Below are positions 1 through 6,040 of a DNA stretch of 11,105 nucleotides, in pieces. The position numbers and the translations under genes were made by a program. Source of the stretch: Rhodobacterales bacterium (GTDB lineage Bacteria; Pseudomonadota; Alphaproteobacteria; Rhodobacterales; Rhodobacteraceae); NCBI GenBank assembly GCA_013298675.1, contig JAAFIJ010000050.1, forward strand, positions 1,017 through 12,121, written 5' to 3'. Numbering within the stretch: the stretch's first letter is position 1; every line of letters begins with the position of its first letter. A model generated the notes under the pieces. The model was given only the letters and a program-made list of their open reading frames with translations. It made no database searches and was not told the DNA's origin.

Positions 1-67
1 GCGTGAATGTGCCCCCAAGCACCGGCGAGGCCAGCAATAGCAGGGGGAACCATAGGGCTTTAATCAT
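1..67 (-). CDS. N-terminus of a secreted or lipid-anchored small protein (partial, runs off left edge)
   Basis: Only 22 codons are in the window, with no stop. The ATG at 67 is preceded on the minus strand by GGGAG seven bases upstream, a good ribosome binding site. The encoded start reads MIKALWFPLLLLASPVLGGTFT: one lysine, a hydrophobic core and an SPVLG-type cleavage region, so it looks like a Sec signal peptide with cleavage near residue 18 or 19. The start lies 24 bases after the gltD stop codon on the same strand, so it is probably cotranscribed with gltD. I have an uncertain memory of small secreted hypothetical proteins beside glt genes in Rhodobacterales, but cannot assign a family from 22 residues. 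A non-coding reading is possible, but the RBS plus signal peptide makes a gene likely. Confidence 0.65.
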   Translation of the reverse strand, partial: MIKALWFPLLLLASPVLGGTFT

Positions 68-91
68 CACATCGCTCCCAATAACTTGCTT

Positions 92-1528
92 CTACTCTGC
101 CGCGACAGAGGCAGGTTGCGCCAGATAGTCCAGGATTGCATCGGCGGCTTCGCGCCCGTCACGGATCGCCCAGACCACAAGGCTTGCACCGCGCACGATA
201 TCACCCGCCGCGTAAACGCCGGGAATAGAAGTGGCGTGGCTGCGGAAATCAGCCTTGATCGTGCCCCAACGGGTCACGGCCAAATCAGGCACGCCCCATA
301 GGGTTGGCACCGCTTCAGGTTCAAAGCCCAACGCCTGAACCACCAGATCGGCGGGTTCCAGATAATCCGCGCCCTCAATCAGTTCCGGGCTTTGACGGCC
401 CGAGGCATCTGGAGCACCAAGGCGCATCTTTTGCACCATCACCCCGTCGACCGTGGTGCCGCCGGTAAAGCCCTTGGGCGCGGAGAGCCAGACAAACTCT
501 ACGCCCTCTTCTTCAGCGTTTTGCACTTCGCGTTGCGAGCCGGGCATATTAGCCTTGTCGCGGCGGTACAGACATTTGACCGAGGTCGCACCCTGACGAA
601 TGGCCGTGCGCACACAGTCCATCGCGGTATCGCCACCGCCGATGACCACAACGCGCTTGCCGCTGGCATCCAACTCGCCACTGTCAAATTCCGGCACGTC
701 ATCGCCAAAGCTTTTGCGGTTGGACGCGGTCAGATAATCCAACGCCCGCACGACGCCAACCGCACCCACACCTGGAGCCTCAATGTCGCGCGACTTGTAG
801 ACGCCTGTAGCAATAAGGACCGCGTCATGCTGGCCGCGGATGGCGTCAAAGGACAGATCCTCGCCCACCTTGCAGTTCAGCACGAATTGCACGCCACCGG
901 CCTCAAGCTGTTCGATCCGCTGCATGACAACGGGCTTTTCCAGTTTGAAACCGGGGATACCATAGGTCAGCAAACCGCCCGCGCGGTCGTAACGGTCATA
1001 GACGGTCACTTGGATGCCCCGACGGCGCAGCACGTCAGCGGCAGCAAGCCCACCGGGACCTGCGCCAATGATGCCCACAGATTCTGTACGCTCGATACGC
1101 GGCGTGATCGCTTTTACCCAGCCGTTTTCCCATGCGAGGTCGGTCAGATATTTCTCGACCGACCCAATCGTAACTGTCCCGTGACCAGAGCTTTCGATGA
1201 CGCAATTACCCTCGCACAAACGGTCCTGCGGGCAAATGCGGCCGCAGATTTCAGGAAAGGTGTTGGTGGCTTGGCTAAGGTCGTAAGCCTCTTCCAGACG
1301 ACCCTCAGCCGTAAGGCGCAGCCAATCTGGAATGTTGTTGTGCAACGGGCAATGCGACTGGCAATAGGGCACGCCGCATTGGCTACAACGGCTTGCTTGT
1401 TCGGCGGCCTTGGCTGCGGCGAAATCACGGTAAATCTCATCGAAATCCGCCGTGCGTGCGGTCGCATCCCGCTTTTGCGGGGTCTCTTTGTTCAGGGTCA
1501 CGAATTTGAGCATTGCTTGCACGGCCAT
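92..1528 (-). CDS. gltD: Glutamate synthase [NADPH] small subunit (GltD)
   Basis: The small subunit of NADPH-GOGAT takes electrons from NADPH and passes them through FAD and Fe-S clusters to the large subunit GltB, which makes glutamate from glutamine and 2-oxoglutarate in the cytoplasm. The 478 residues are full length for the family. The N-terminal domain has the two four-cysteine groups (C48, C51, C56, C60 and C95, C99, C105, C109) that bind Fe-S clusters. An FAD-binding GAGPGG follows at 155-160, an NADPH-binding GGGDTAMD at about 297-304, and the C-terminal flavin motif AGDIVRGASLVVWAI at about 441-455. The ATG at 1528 is chosen because GAGGGG lies seven bases upstream; residue 6 is an internal Met without a better site. 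No gltB is in the window; it may lie to the left. The 162-base gap upstream carries inverted repeats that may regulate it. Confidence 0.97.
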   Translation of the reverse strand: MAVQAMLKFVTLNKETPQKRDATARTADFDEIYRDFAAAKAAEQASRCSQCGVPYCQSHCPLHNNIPDWLRLTAEGRLEEAYDLSQATNTFPEICGRICPQDRLCEGNCVIESSGHGTVTIGSVEKYLTDLAWENGWVKAITPRIERTESVGIIGAGPGGLAAADVLRRRGIQVTVYDRYDRAGGLLTYGIPGFKLEKPVVMQRIEQLEAGGVQFVLNCKVGEDLSFDAIRGQHDAVLIATGVYKSRDIEAPGVGAVGVVRALDYLTASNRKSFGDDVPEFDSGELDASGKRVVVIGGGDTAMDCVRTAIRQGATSVKCLYRRDKANMPGSQREVQNAEEEGVEFVWLSAPKGFTGGTTVDGVMVQKMRLGAPDASGRQSPELIEGADYLEPADLVVQALGFEPEAVPTLWGVPDLAVTRWGTIKADFRSHATSIPGVYAAGDIVRGASLVVWAIRDGREAADAILDYLAQPASVAAE

Positions 1529-1593
1529 AGTGGTGCCCCTCGCTGCGATTTTCTGGTCGCGGAAGGTGTACTTTGGGTCGCGTCAGAATAAAA

Positions 1594-1673
1594 GTCAGTT
1601 AGACTGACCTATTGTTCTATTATTTGTATGCGGTAAGTGAAATTCACGAACTATTTGCGAAAATTAGGTCAGT
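1594..1673 (-). promoter_or_regulatory. Inverted-repeat cluster upstream of gltD (possible attenuator or operator)
   Basis: Three related segments lie between uppP and gltD. On the minus strand they read, in order, ACTGACCTA (1673-1665), TAGGTCAGT (1611-1603) and ACTGAC (1599-1594), the last followed by TTTTATT. The middle segment can pair with the first (9 bp, loop of 53 bases) or with the last (6 bp, three-base loop, then the T run), not both. That resembles an antiterminator/terminator switch for read-through from uppP. If gltD instead has a promoter inside the gap, the same repeats could be protein-binding half-sites. A separate palindrome GTGAAATTCAC sits at 1637-1647. The repeats are seen; function is inferred. 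Confidence 0.4.
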
Positions 1674-1690
1674 AAGCAATACCTATCAGC

Positions 1691-2491
1691 TTAAAGCCCA
1701 CCAGAAATCATCACAAGAGCGATCGTTCCGACGATGATTCGCCACCAACCGAACAAGGCATAGCCGTGTTGCGACACATAGCCGAGCACCCATTTCACCA
1801 CGATCACGCCAGAAACGAAGGCCAGCGCAAACCCGATGGCAATTTCAGACCATGCGCTGAAGTCCAGAACATCGCGGTTTTTGAACAAGTCGTAACCGAC
1901 AGCCGCGGCCATAGTAGGCAATGACAGAAAGAACGAAAACTCTGCCGCCGCGCGCTTTTCAACGCCCAGCATCAACGCGCAGACAATGGTGGCACCAGAC
2001 CGCGAAACCCCTGGCACCATGGCCAAGCATTGGGCAAAGCCAATCATCAGTGTCTTTCCAAACGGAATAGCAGTTGCGTCATGGTAAACTGGCGGGGGTG
2101 CAATCTTGTCGACGAACAGCAAGACCACCCCGCCCAAGATCAGCATGATCGCAATCAGTTTCGGCGTTTCAAATAGCACTGATTTGATAAAGTCATGTGC
2201 AAGTACGCCGATGACCACCGCCGGAACAAAGGCCAGCGCGACAGAGACGATGAACCGCAACGCAGCGGGGTCGCGGTGGGCGGTGGAAAACACCTGCCAC
2301 AGTTTCGCAAAGTAGACCGTCAAAATGGCCAGAACCGCACCCAGCTGGATCACAACTTCAAAGGTTTTTCCTGCACTTTCAAAGCCTAGAAAATGCCCGA
2401 TCAACAGCAAATGACCCGTCGAGGATACAGGAATAAACTCTGTCAGACCCTCAACAAGACCCAGGAAGGCCGCGCTTAACCAATCACCCAC
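1691..2491 (-). CDS. uppP: Undecaprenyl-diphosphatase (UppP/BacA)
   Basis: This integral membrane enzyme removes a phosphate from undecaprenyl diphosphate, recycling the lipid carrier of peptidoglycan synthesis; overexpression gives bacitracin resistance in other species. The 266 residues match the usual family length. The first conserved block is EGLTEFIPVSSTGH at 14-27, with the catalytic-site glutamates E14 and E18 and Ser23/Ser24. The second is PGVSRSG at 160-166, with the essential arginine R164. About eight hydrophobic segments can be seen. The start is GTG at 2491, preceded by GAAGG within the end of the upstream gene, so translation is probably coupled. It starts 3 bases after the NDUFA9-like stop codon, which supports one operon. 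A 162-base gap separates it from gltD downstream. Confidence 0.96.
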   Translation of the reverse strand: MGDWLSAAFLGLVEGLTEFIPVSSTGHLLLIGHFLGFESAGKTFEVVIQLGAVLAILTVYFAKLWQVFSTAHRDPAALRFIVSVALAFVPAVVIGVLAHDFIKSVLFETPKLIAIMLILGGVVLLFVDKIAPPPVYHDATAIPFGKTLMIGFAQCLAMVPGVSRSGATIVCALMLGVEKRAAAEFSFFLSLPTMAAAVGYDLFKNRDVLDFSAWSEIAIGFALAFVSGVIVVKWVLGYVSQHGYALFGWWRIIVGTIALVMISGGL

Positions 2492-2494
2492 GCT

Positions 2495-3481
2495 TTATGC
2501 CTTCTTCAGTTGCTTTGCCGAATTCTTAATCTCGGCATATTGGCCGGACGGACGGTAGCACCACAAGTATTCGGGCAGAACCGAGTCCATCGCACTGGGT
2601 GTGATCCCCATATCAGCCAAAGTCTTAACGTCCGTGCCAACCACGTTGTCAGACCGCAGACTTGTCACTTGGTCTCGCGTCAGCACAGTATTCTTGATCA
2701 AGCCAAGCGTCAGTGCCGACCCGAAATCAAGTAGGCTTGCGATGATATTGGCAACAAAGAATGGCATGTTCAGCACCAGACGGCGGCGCTGAACCACGCC
2801 CAACATGCGTTCCATCAACCCCTTCAGGCTATCGACGTCTCGCCCGCCAAGTTCATAGACACCGGGGGCTGCCTGACCAAGCACTCCTTTGACCGCCGCA
2901 GCGGCGACGTCATCGACATGGACTGGTTGGAACCGGGTCGCACCGCCGGCAATTGGCAGCACGGGGCCCGTGCGGGTCATTGCGGCAAAGCGGTTGAAGA
3001 AGTTGTCTTCGCTGCCAAAAATCACCGAAGGGCGCAGGATCACCGCGTTCGGGAACGCCGCCAAAACCGCGGCCTCTCCTTCTCCTTTGGATTGGGCATA
3101 CAGACTTGCGCCATCAATATTGGCACCAATGGCTGACAGATGCACCAGCTTGCCAATACCCTCTGCGGTCGCAAGACGTGCGATACGCGTGGCGCCTTCG
3201 GACTGCACGGCGGTAAAGTTATTCTTGCCGCCGCGATCAAAGGTGCCCACGCAGTTGACCACCGCATCAGCCCCCAACATCGCGCTGCGCACCGACGCAT
3301 CATCGCGGATGTTGCACAATACAGGCTCTACTTGACCAACAGAGCCGTAAGTCTTTACGAACAAGGCCTCATTCGGGCGGCGCACTGCGACGCGTACGCG
3401 CCAGCCTTCTTTGGCCATCCTGCGAGCGATATAGCGGCCAACAAATCCTGAACCGCCGTAGATCGTGACAAGTTTGCTCAT
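2495..3481 (-). CDS. Complex I NDUFA9-family NAD(P)-binding protein
   Basis: This is an atypical extended short-chain dehydrogenase/reductase-type protein of 328 residues. The N-terminal Rossmann fold has GGSGFVG at 9-15, followed by an arginine-rich turn (R33-R35) typical of NADP binding. A YAQSK at 128-132 occupies the YxxxK position, and the LRPSVIFG block at 149-156 is characteristic of NDUFA9-like and NmrA-like proteins. In mitochondria NDUFA9 is an accessory complex I subunit that binds NADPH; the bacterial relatives probably have a similar, poorly defined role near the inner membrane. There is a hydrophobic stretch at about 236-264 but no signal peptide. The ATG at 3481 has GAGGG six bases upstream. 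It is the first gene of the leftward unit with uppP. Distinguishing it from other NmrA-like SDR proteins is a matter of similarity I recognise by eye. Confidence 0.85.
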   Translation of the reverse strand: MSKLVTIYGGSGFVGRYIARRMAKEGWRVRVAVRRPNEALFVKTYGSVGQVEPVLCNIRDDASVRSAMLGADAVVNCVGTFDRGGKNNFTAVQSEGATRIARLATAEGIGKLVHLSAIGANIDGASLYAQSKGEGEAAVLAAFPNAVILRPSVIFGSEDNFFNRFAAMTRTGPVLPIAGGATRFQPVHVDDVAAAAVKGVLGQAAPGVYELGGRDVDSLKGLMERMLGVVQRRRLVLNMPFFVANIIASLLDFGSALTLGLIKNTVLTRDQVTSLRSDNVVGTDVKTLADMGITPSAMDSVLPEYLWCYRPSGQYAEIKNSAKQLKKA

Positions 3482-3540
3482 GAAAATCCCTCTTCGCCCT
3501 ACGGCGGGCCGCTTGCGCCCGATATCTGGATGTCTGAATA

Positions 3541-3569
3541 ATCTTAGGCGGGCAAAGCAGCAAGGCCAA
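3541..3569 (-). promoter_or_regulatory. Candidate promoter for the NDUFA9-like gene and uppP
   Basis: On the minus strand TTGGCC (3569-3564) and TAAGAT (3546-3541) are separated by exactly 17 bases, with 4 of 6 matches each to the sigma-70 consensus. Transcription would begin near 3534, giving a leader of about 50 bases before the ATG at 3481. An 11-base repeat, GCGGGCCGCTT on the plus strand, occurs on both sides (3504-3514 and 3590-3600). Confidence 0.4.
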
Positions 3570-3628
3570 TCACCACGCAGCCTTTTCCAGCGGGCCGCTT
3601 TTTCCCTTGTCTTGGCATTATTTCCCCG

Positions 3629-3657
3629 TTGACTCGGTCTGAGGGCTTGGCTACATC
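3629..3657 (+). promoter_or_regulatory. Candidate promoter of the tRNA-Leu gene
   Basis: TTGACT (3629-3634) is a strong -35 match. A spacer of exactly 17 bases leads to TACATC (3652-3657), a weak -10. The expected start point, about 3664, lies only 8 or so bases before the mature tRNA end, a usual arrangement for tRNA genes. A perfect 7-bp inverted repeat, TGAGGGC (3640-3646) and GCCCTCA (3658-3664), brackets the -10. Confidence 0.5.
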
Positions 3658-3671
3658 GCCCTCACGGCACT

Positions 3672-3756
3672 GCCCTGGTGGCGGAATTGGTAGACGCGCT
3701 GGTTTCAGGTACCAGTGTTGCAAGACGTGGAGGTTCGAGTCCTCTCCTGGGCACCA
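3672..3756 (+). tRNA. tRNA-Leu (anticodon CAG)
   Basis: All arms of a class II tRNA can be folded. The acceptor is GCCCTGG (3672-3678) with CCTGGGC (3746-3752). The D arm contains GCG/CGC around AATTGGTAGA. The anticodon stem CTGGT/ACCAG encloses TTCAGGT, giving anticodon CAG, which reads CUG leucine codons. The long variable arm and the T arm with loop TTCGAGT follow. The CCA end is encoded (3754-3756). Position 5 is T opposite T68, a single mismatch in the acceptor stem. The gene is alone, with its own promoter and terminator. Confidence 0.97.
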
Positions 3757-3766
3757 ACTATTTTTC

Positions 3767-3809
3767 AAAATCCCCGCATCATGAACATGTTGCGGGGATT
3801 TTTGTTTTT
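3767..3809 (+). terminator. Rho-independent terminator after tRNA-Leu (bidirectional stem)
   Basis: A perfect 12-bp stem, AAAATCCCCGCA (3767-3778) with TGCGGGGATTTT (3791-3802), closes a 12-base loop and runs into TTTTTGTTTTT. The stem includes A runs on its left side, so the minus strand also ends in TTTT and could stop leftward transcripts coming from the GNAT gene. It starts 11 bases after the tRNA CCA end. Confidence 0.85.
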
Positions 3810-4084
3810 GCACTCCCCCAACCATTTCCCTTTGGGCGCGAGTTGGCGTGTTTTGTCGGCCGCTGAACCTTAATGCAAATGCGCGCTGCGGCGGGCTTGA
3901 AGCGATCTGCCTTTCCCGGTGTCTGAATTGTTCGCTGACCTGCGCAATTTGGTTGTTGAGCAGAGCCATCCTTTAACAAACGGCTTCGTCGACCTTTTGG
4001 TCGTGTTGCGATGCTTGCATCCATTGCGCGAAACTTGAGTACGCTTGCGACCGTCGAGAAGGGCCATATTGAGGCGAAGCCTGT
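3810..4084. other. Intergenic stretch without a supported gene
   Basis: Between the tRNA terminator and the end of the GNAT gene I find no gene with a convincing ribosome binding site and recognisable protein. Two minus-strand reading frames that begin with MALL (from 4067 and from 3969) cross the region. The second continues through the tRNA and terminator, so it is a false ORF; the first has no recognisable content. A short 5-bp hairpin, CGACC/GGTCG, is at 3990-4003, and a weak 4-bp hairpin at 4072-4082 follows the GNAT stop. No copy of the tRNA 3' end is present, so there is no sign of an attachment site. Confidence 0.6.
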
Positions 4085-4801
4085 TTAAAGGAGACCTGCG
4101 TTAGACAGGTGGTAGGTGCGGCTGGTCGGGTCATAGCCGGTGACCATATGGCCTTGGGCGAACGACGCCTGCAACCAAGCCCGGGTTGCTAGCCGTGTCG
4201 CCAGTGCCTTCTCTGGATCCGTCGCAAGCAAAATGCCGAAATCCGTCGGGATCTCCAGTTGAAGAGCGGGTTTGGGGGGGGCAGGTCGCCCACCTGCTGC
4301 CCTGTCGATGACGCCGGGCGCGTCCAGCACCCATTCAGCCAGCAACCTGTCAGACGGAGCGCCCTGATTGATGCCGGGCATCGCGCCATAGTAATCAGGG
4401 TAATAGATTCGCGCCACGGCGCCAAGTTTGGCGATGTTCAGGCTGGCATTGGCGTGGCGCAGAGGGTCATAGGTCCAGCGGACAAGGTTGATGCCGCGAT
4501 TCAAGCACCAATCGCGCTGATACCATTTCAACGCAGCTCCTAAGCCCAACCCTCTGGCCTGCGGATGCGTGGCCAACCGGTGCGAGTGTTGCACGCCCGG
4601 CGTTGCGGTTGGAAAGGCAAACACATAGCCCAGCAGTTCATCCCCCCGGAACGCCCCCGCCGCCAACCCGCCTTCGGCGGCGATGACCATCATCAGGTCG
4701 GCTGGGTCGGGCTGATCGCCTTCGCCCCAGACGACGCGCTGCAGGTTTTCGGCCAGCCGGAAATCATCCATCCCTGCAAGATCGCGCAAGACCACGCTCA
4801 C
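4085..4801 (-). CDS. GNAT-family N-acyltransferase (COG3375 type), partner of NSAR
   Basis: The 238-residue protein looks like the COG3375 group of GNAT acyltransferases. The acetyl-CoA pyrophosphate-binding motif is HPQARGLGLGAALK at 79-92 (Q81-x-x-G84-x-G86). Conserved blocks RWTYDPLRHANASLNIAKLGA (109-128) and YYPDYYG (133-139) follow. After a proline-rich linker (172-178) there are about 60 residues outside the usual GNAT fold. The start is GTG at 4801, which overlaps the NSAR stop by four bases (GTGA), so translation is coupled. Relatives next to NSAR genes are reported to succinylate D-amino acids before NSAR acts, as in the Geobacillus kaustophilus pathway. The exact acyl donor and acceptor here are inferred. 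The linker codons contain an eight-C run (plus-strand G8 at 4274-4281) that could slip. Confidence 0.85.
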   Translation of the reverse strand: MSVVLRDLAGMDDFRLAENLQRVVWGEGDQPDPADLMMVIAAEGGLAAGAFRGDELLGYVFAFPTATPGVQHSHRLATHPQARGLGLGAALKWYQRDWCLNRGINLVRWTYDPLRHANASLNIAKLGAVARIYYPDYYGAMPGINQGAPSDRLLAEWVLDAPGVIDRAAGGRPAPPKPALQLEIPTDFGILLATDPEKALATRLATRAWLQASFAQGHMVTGYDPTSRTYHLSNAGLL

Positions 4802-5922
4802 GCCCCGAACCTTTCGATGCTGACCGTAACTGATTCAAGGAAAGTATGATCCAGCGTCACACCGATACCCGGACCCTCGGGCACTGGCATGCGACCGTCC
4901 GTTGCCTCTAGCTGTTGTTCGGTGATGTCGCGGACAAAATAGCGGCTGGCCGAAGACACGTCACCCGGTTTGGAAAAATTCGGCAGCGTGGAAAGGTGGA
5001 TGTTATGGGCCCGTCCAACGCCGGACTCCAACATCCCGCCGCACCAGACTGGCACCGAAAAAGCCGCGCAAATGTCATGAATACGGATCGCTTCCGCATA
5101 GCCACCCGAGCGGCCAACCTTTATGTTCATCACCCGACTGGCGTCCGACTGAAGCGCATGGCGGGCATGCACGACAGTGCGAATGCTTTCATCCAGACAG
5201 ATTGGCGTCGTCAGCCGCTTTTGCAGCGTGGCGTGGTCCGCGATATCATCCCACGCCAGCGGTTGTTCGATGTAATCGAGATCCAACCCGTCCAGCCGTT
5301 GCAACAGCGCAGTGTCGGCCAGCGTATAGCAGGAATTGGCGTCAACACTAAGGTGAAGGTCGGGAAATTCATCCCGTACCGCGCGCACCATGGCCACATC
5401 ATGCCCCGGCATGATTTTCAGCTTGATGCGCTTGTAACCTTGCAGGGCATGGGCGCGCACCCGGTCGATGGTACCCGGAATCGGGCCGATGCCGAGCGAC
5501 ACGCCCACATCGACCGCATCGCCCACACCGCCAATCAGCACCTTCAATGGCAAACCAAGCGATTTTGCCCAAAGGTCCCAAAATGCCATCTCCACCGCTG
5601 CCTTGGCCATCCGGTGCCCGCGCCATGGTGCCAGCACAGCCTCCAACTCGGCCGGGTTGGCAAAACGCCGCCCCACGATTTGCGGCAGAAACACATTGCG
5701 GATCAGGTCCATTGCCCCTTCGGTGGTTTCCTCCAGATAATCCGGAGTCGGGTCCATGACGCCTTCGGCATAGCCTTCCAGTCCACCGGATCGCAAAGTG
5801 ATCAACGGAAATACCTTTTCCGTCATGGTTCCTGTCGAAATGATGAAAGGCGACAACAACGGCAAGCGCACCAGACGCAGGTCCGCCTGTTCAATCAGCA
5901 AAGGGGTATAGGTGTGTGGCAT
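4798..5922 (-). CDS. N-succinylamino acid racemase / o-succinylbenzoate synthase family enzyme
   Basis: An enolase-superfamily enzyme of the MLE subgroup, 374 residues, the usual length. The catalytic lysines are K169 (in KLK at 167-169) and K268 (in NIKVG). Metal ligands are D194 (SVDAN), E219 (YIEQ) and D244 (CLDES). The GGMLESGVGRA block at 295-305 is typical of the NSAR/OSBS family. R271, three residues after K268, matches the second-shell arginine (R266 in the Amycolatopsis enzyme) linked to racemase activity. No menaquinone gene is nearby, and this bacterial group normally uses ubiquinone, so racemisation of N-acylamino acids is favoured over o-succinylbenzoate synthesis. The frame is open to 5997, but the ATG at 5922 has AAAGGA six bases upstream and fits the family N-terminus. 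The first gene of a two-gene unit with the GNAT gene. Confidence 0.9.
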   Translation of the reverse strand: MPHTYTPLLIEQADLRLVRLPLLSPFIISTGTMTEKVFPLITLRSGGLEGYAEGVMDPTPDYLEETTEGAMDLIRNVFLPQIVGRRFANPAELEAVLAPWRGHRMAKAAVEMAFWDLWAKSLGLPLKVLIGGVGDAVDVGVSLGIGPIPGTIDRVRAHALQGYKRIKLKIMPGHDVAMVRAVRDEFPDLHLSVDANSCYTLADTALLQRLDGLDLDYIEQPLAWDDIADHATLQKRLTTPICLDESIRTVVHARHALQSDASRVMNIKVGRSGGYAEAIRIHDICAAFSVPVWCGGMLESGVGRAHNIHLSTLPNFSKPGDVSSASRYFVRDITEQQLEATDGRMPVPEGPGIGVTLDHTFLESVTVSIERFGA

Positions 5923-5957
5923 CGGGAATCCTTTTGCAGCTGGTAGCGGCAGGTTCC

Positions 5958-5986
5958 ACGCTAAGCCGAAATCAGCTTTCTTGCAA
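5958..5986 (-). promoter_or_regulatory. Weak candidate promoter for the NSAR-GNAT unit
   Basis: On the minus strand TTGCAA (5986-5981) and TAGCGT (5963-5958) are 17 bases apart, with 4 and 3 matches to consensus. The -35 lies inside the left arm of the inverted repeat shared with the rpiR-side promoter. The match is weak. Confidence 0.25.
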
Positions 5987-6017
5987 GATTGACGCAAAGA
6001 AAGTTTTCTGTCAGATT
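5976..6017 (+). promoter_or_regulatory. Candidate rpiR promoter and operator in the divergent gap
   Basis: TTGACG (5989-5994), a 17-base spacer and CAGATT (6012-6017) form a plausible promoter for the regulator and importer genes. Two symmetrical elements overlap it. One is the palindrome AGAAA-GT-TTTCT at 5998-6009, inside the spacer. The other is CTTTCTTGC (5976-5984) facing GCAAAGAAAG (5994-6003), one base out of register. GAAA/TTTC dyads of this kind are typical of RpiR-family operators, so self-regulation and control of both directions are likely but not shown. Confidence 0.45.
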
Positions 6018-6040
6018 TTCATCACATCGAAAGGATGACC

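Noticed and set aside
392..1591. Long plus-strand frame of 399 codons opposite gltD
   Set aside because: Shadow of GltD created by GC-rich codon use; the translation has no domain features and GltD is clearly real.
3672..3756. tRNA-Leu as an attachment site of an inserted island containing the NSAR cluster
   Set aside because: No second copy of the tRNA 3' end and no integrase in the window, and base composition does not change visibly across the junction.
3544..3969. Minus-strand 141-codon frame running through the tRNA-Leu gene
   Set aside because: Its CPGEDSNLH...KPARLPIPPPG segment is the well-known artefact of translating a tRNA-Leu gene backwards; it also crosses the terminator hairpin.
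3870..4067. Minus-strand 65-codon frame starting MALLDGRK after the GNAT gene
   Set aside because: No convincing ribosome binding site, a basic low-complexity composition and no recognisable family.
4072..4082. Hairpin AGGC-GAA-GCCT after the GNAT stop as a terminator
   Set aside because: Only four base pairs and no T run on the minus strand; leftward transcripts are more likely to stop at the strong stem at 3767-3802.
4915..5946. Long plus-strand frame of 343 codons opposite the NSAR gene
   Set aside because: Shadow frame; the opposite strand carries all catalytic residues of the enolase superfamily enzyme.
5923..5997. Upstream extension of the NSAR reading frame by 25 codons
   Set aside because: The ATG at 5922 has the better ribosome binding site and gives the normal family length; the extension would cover the candidate promoter and operator.
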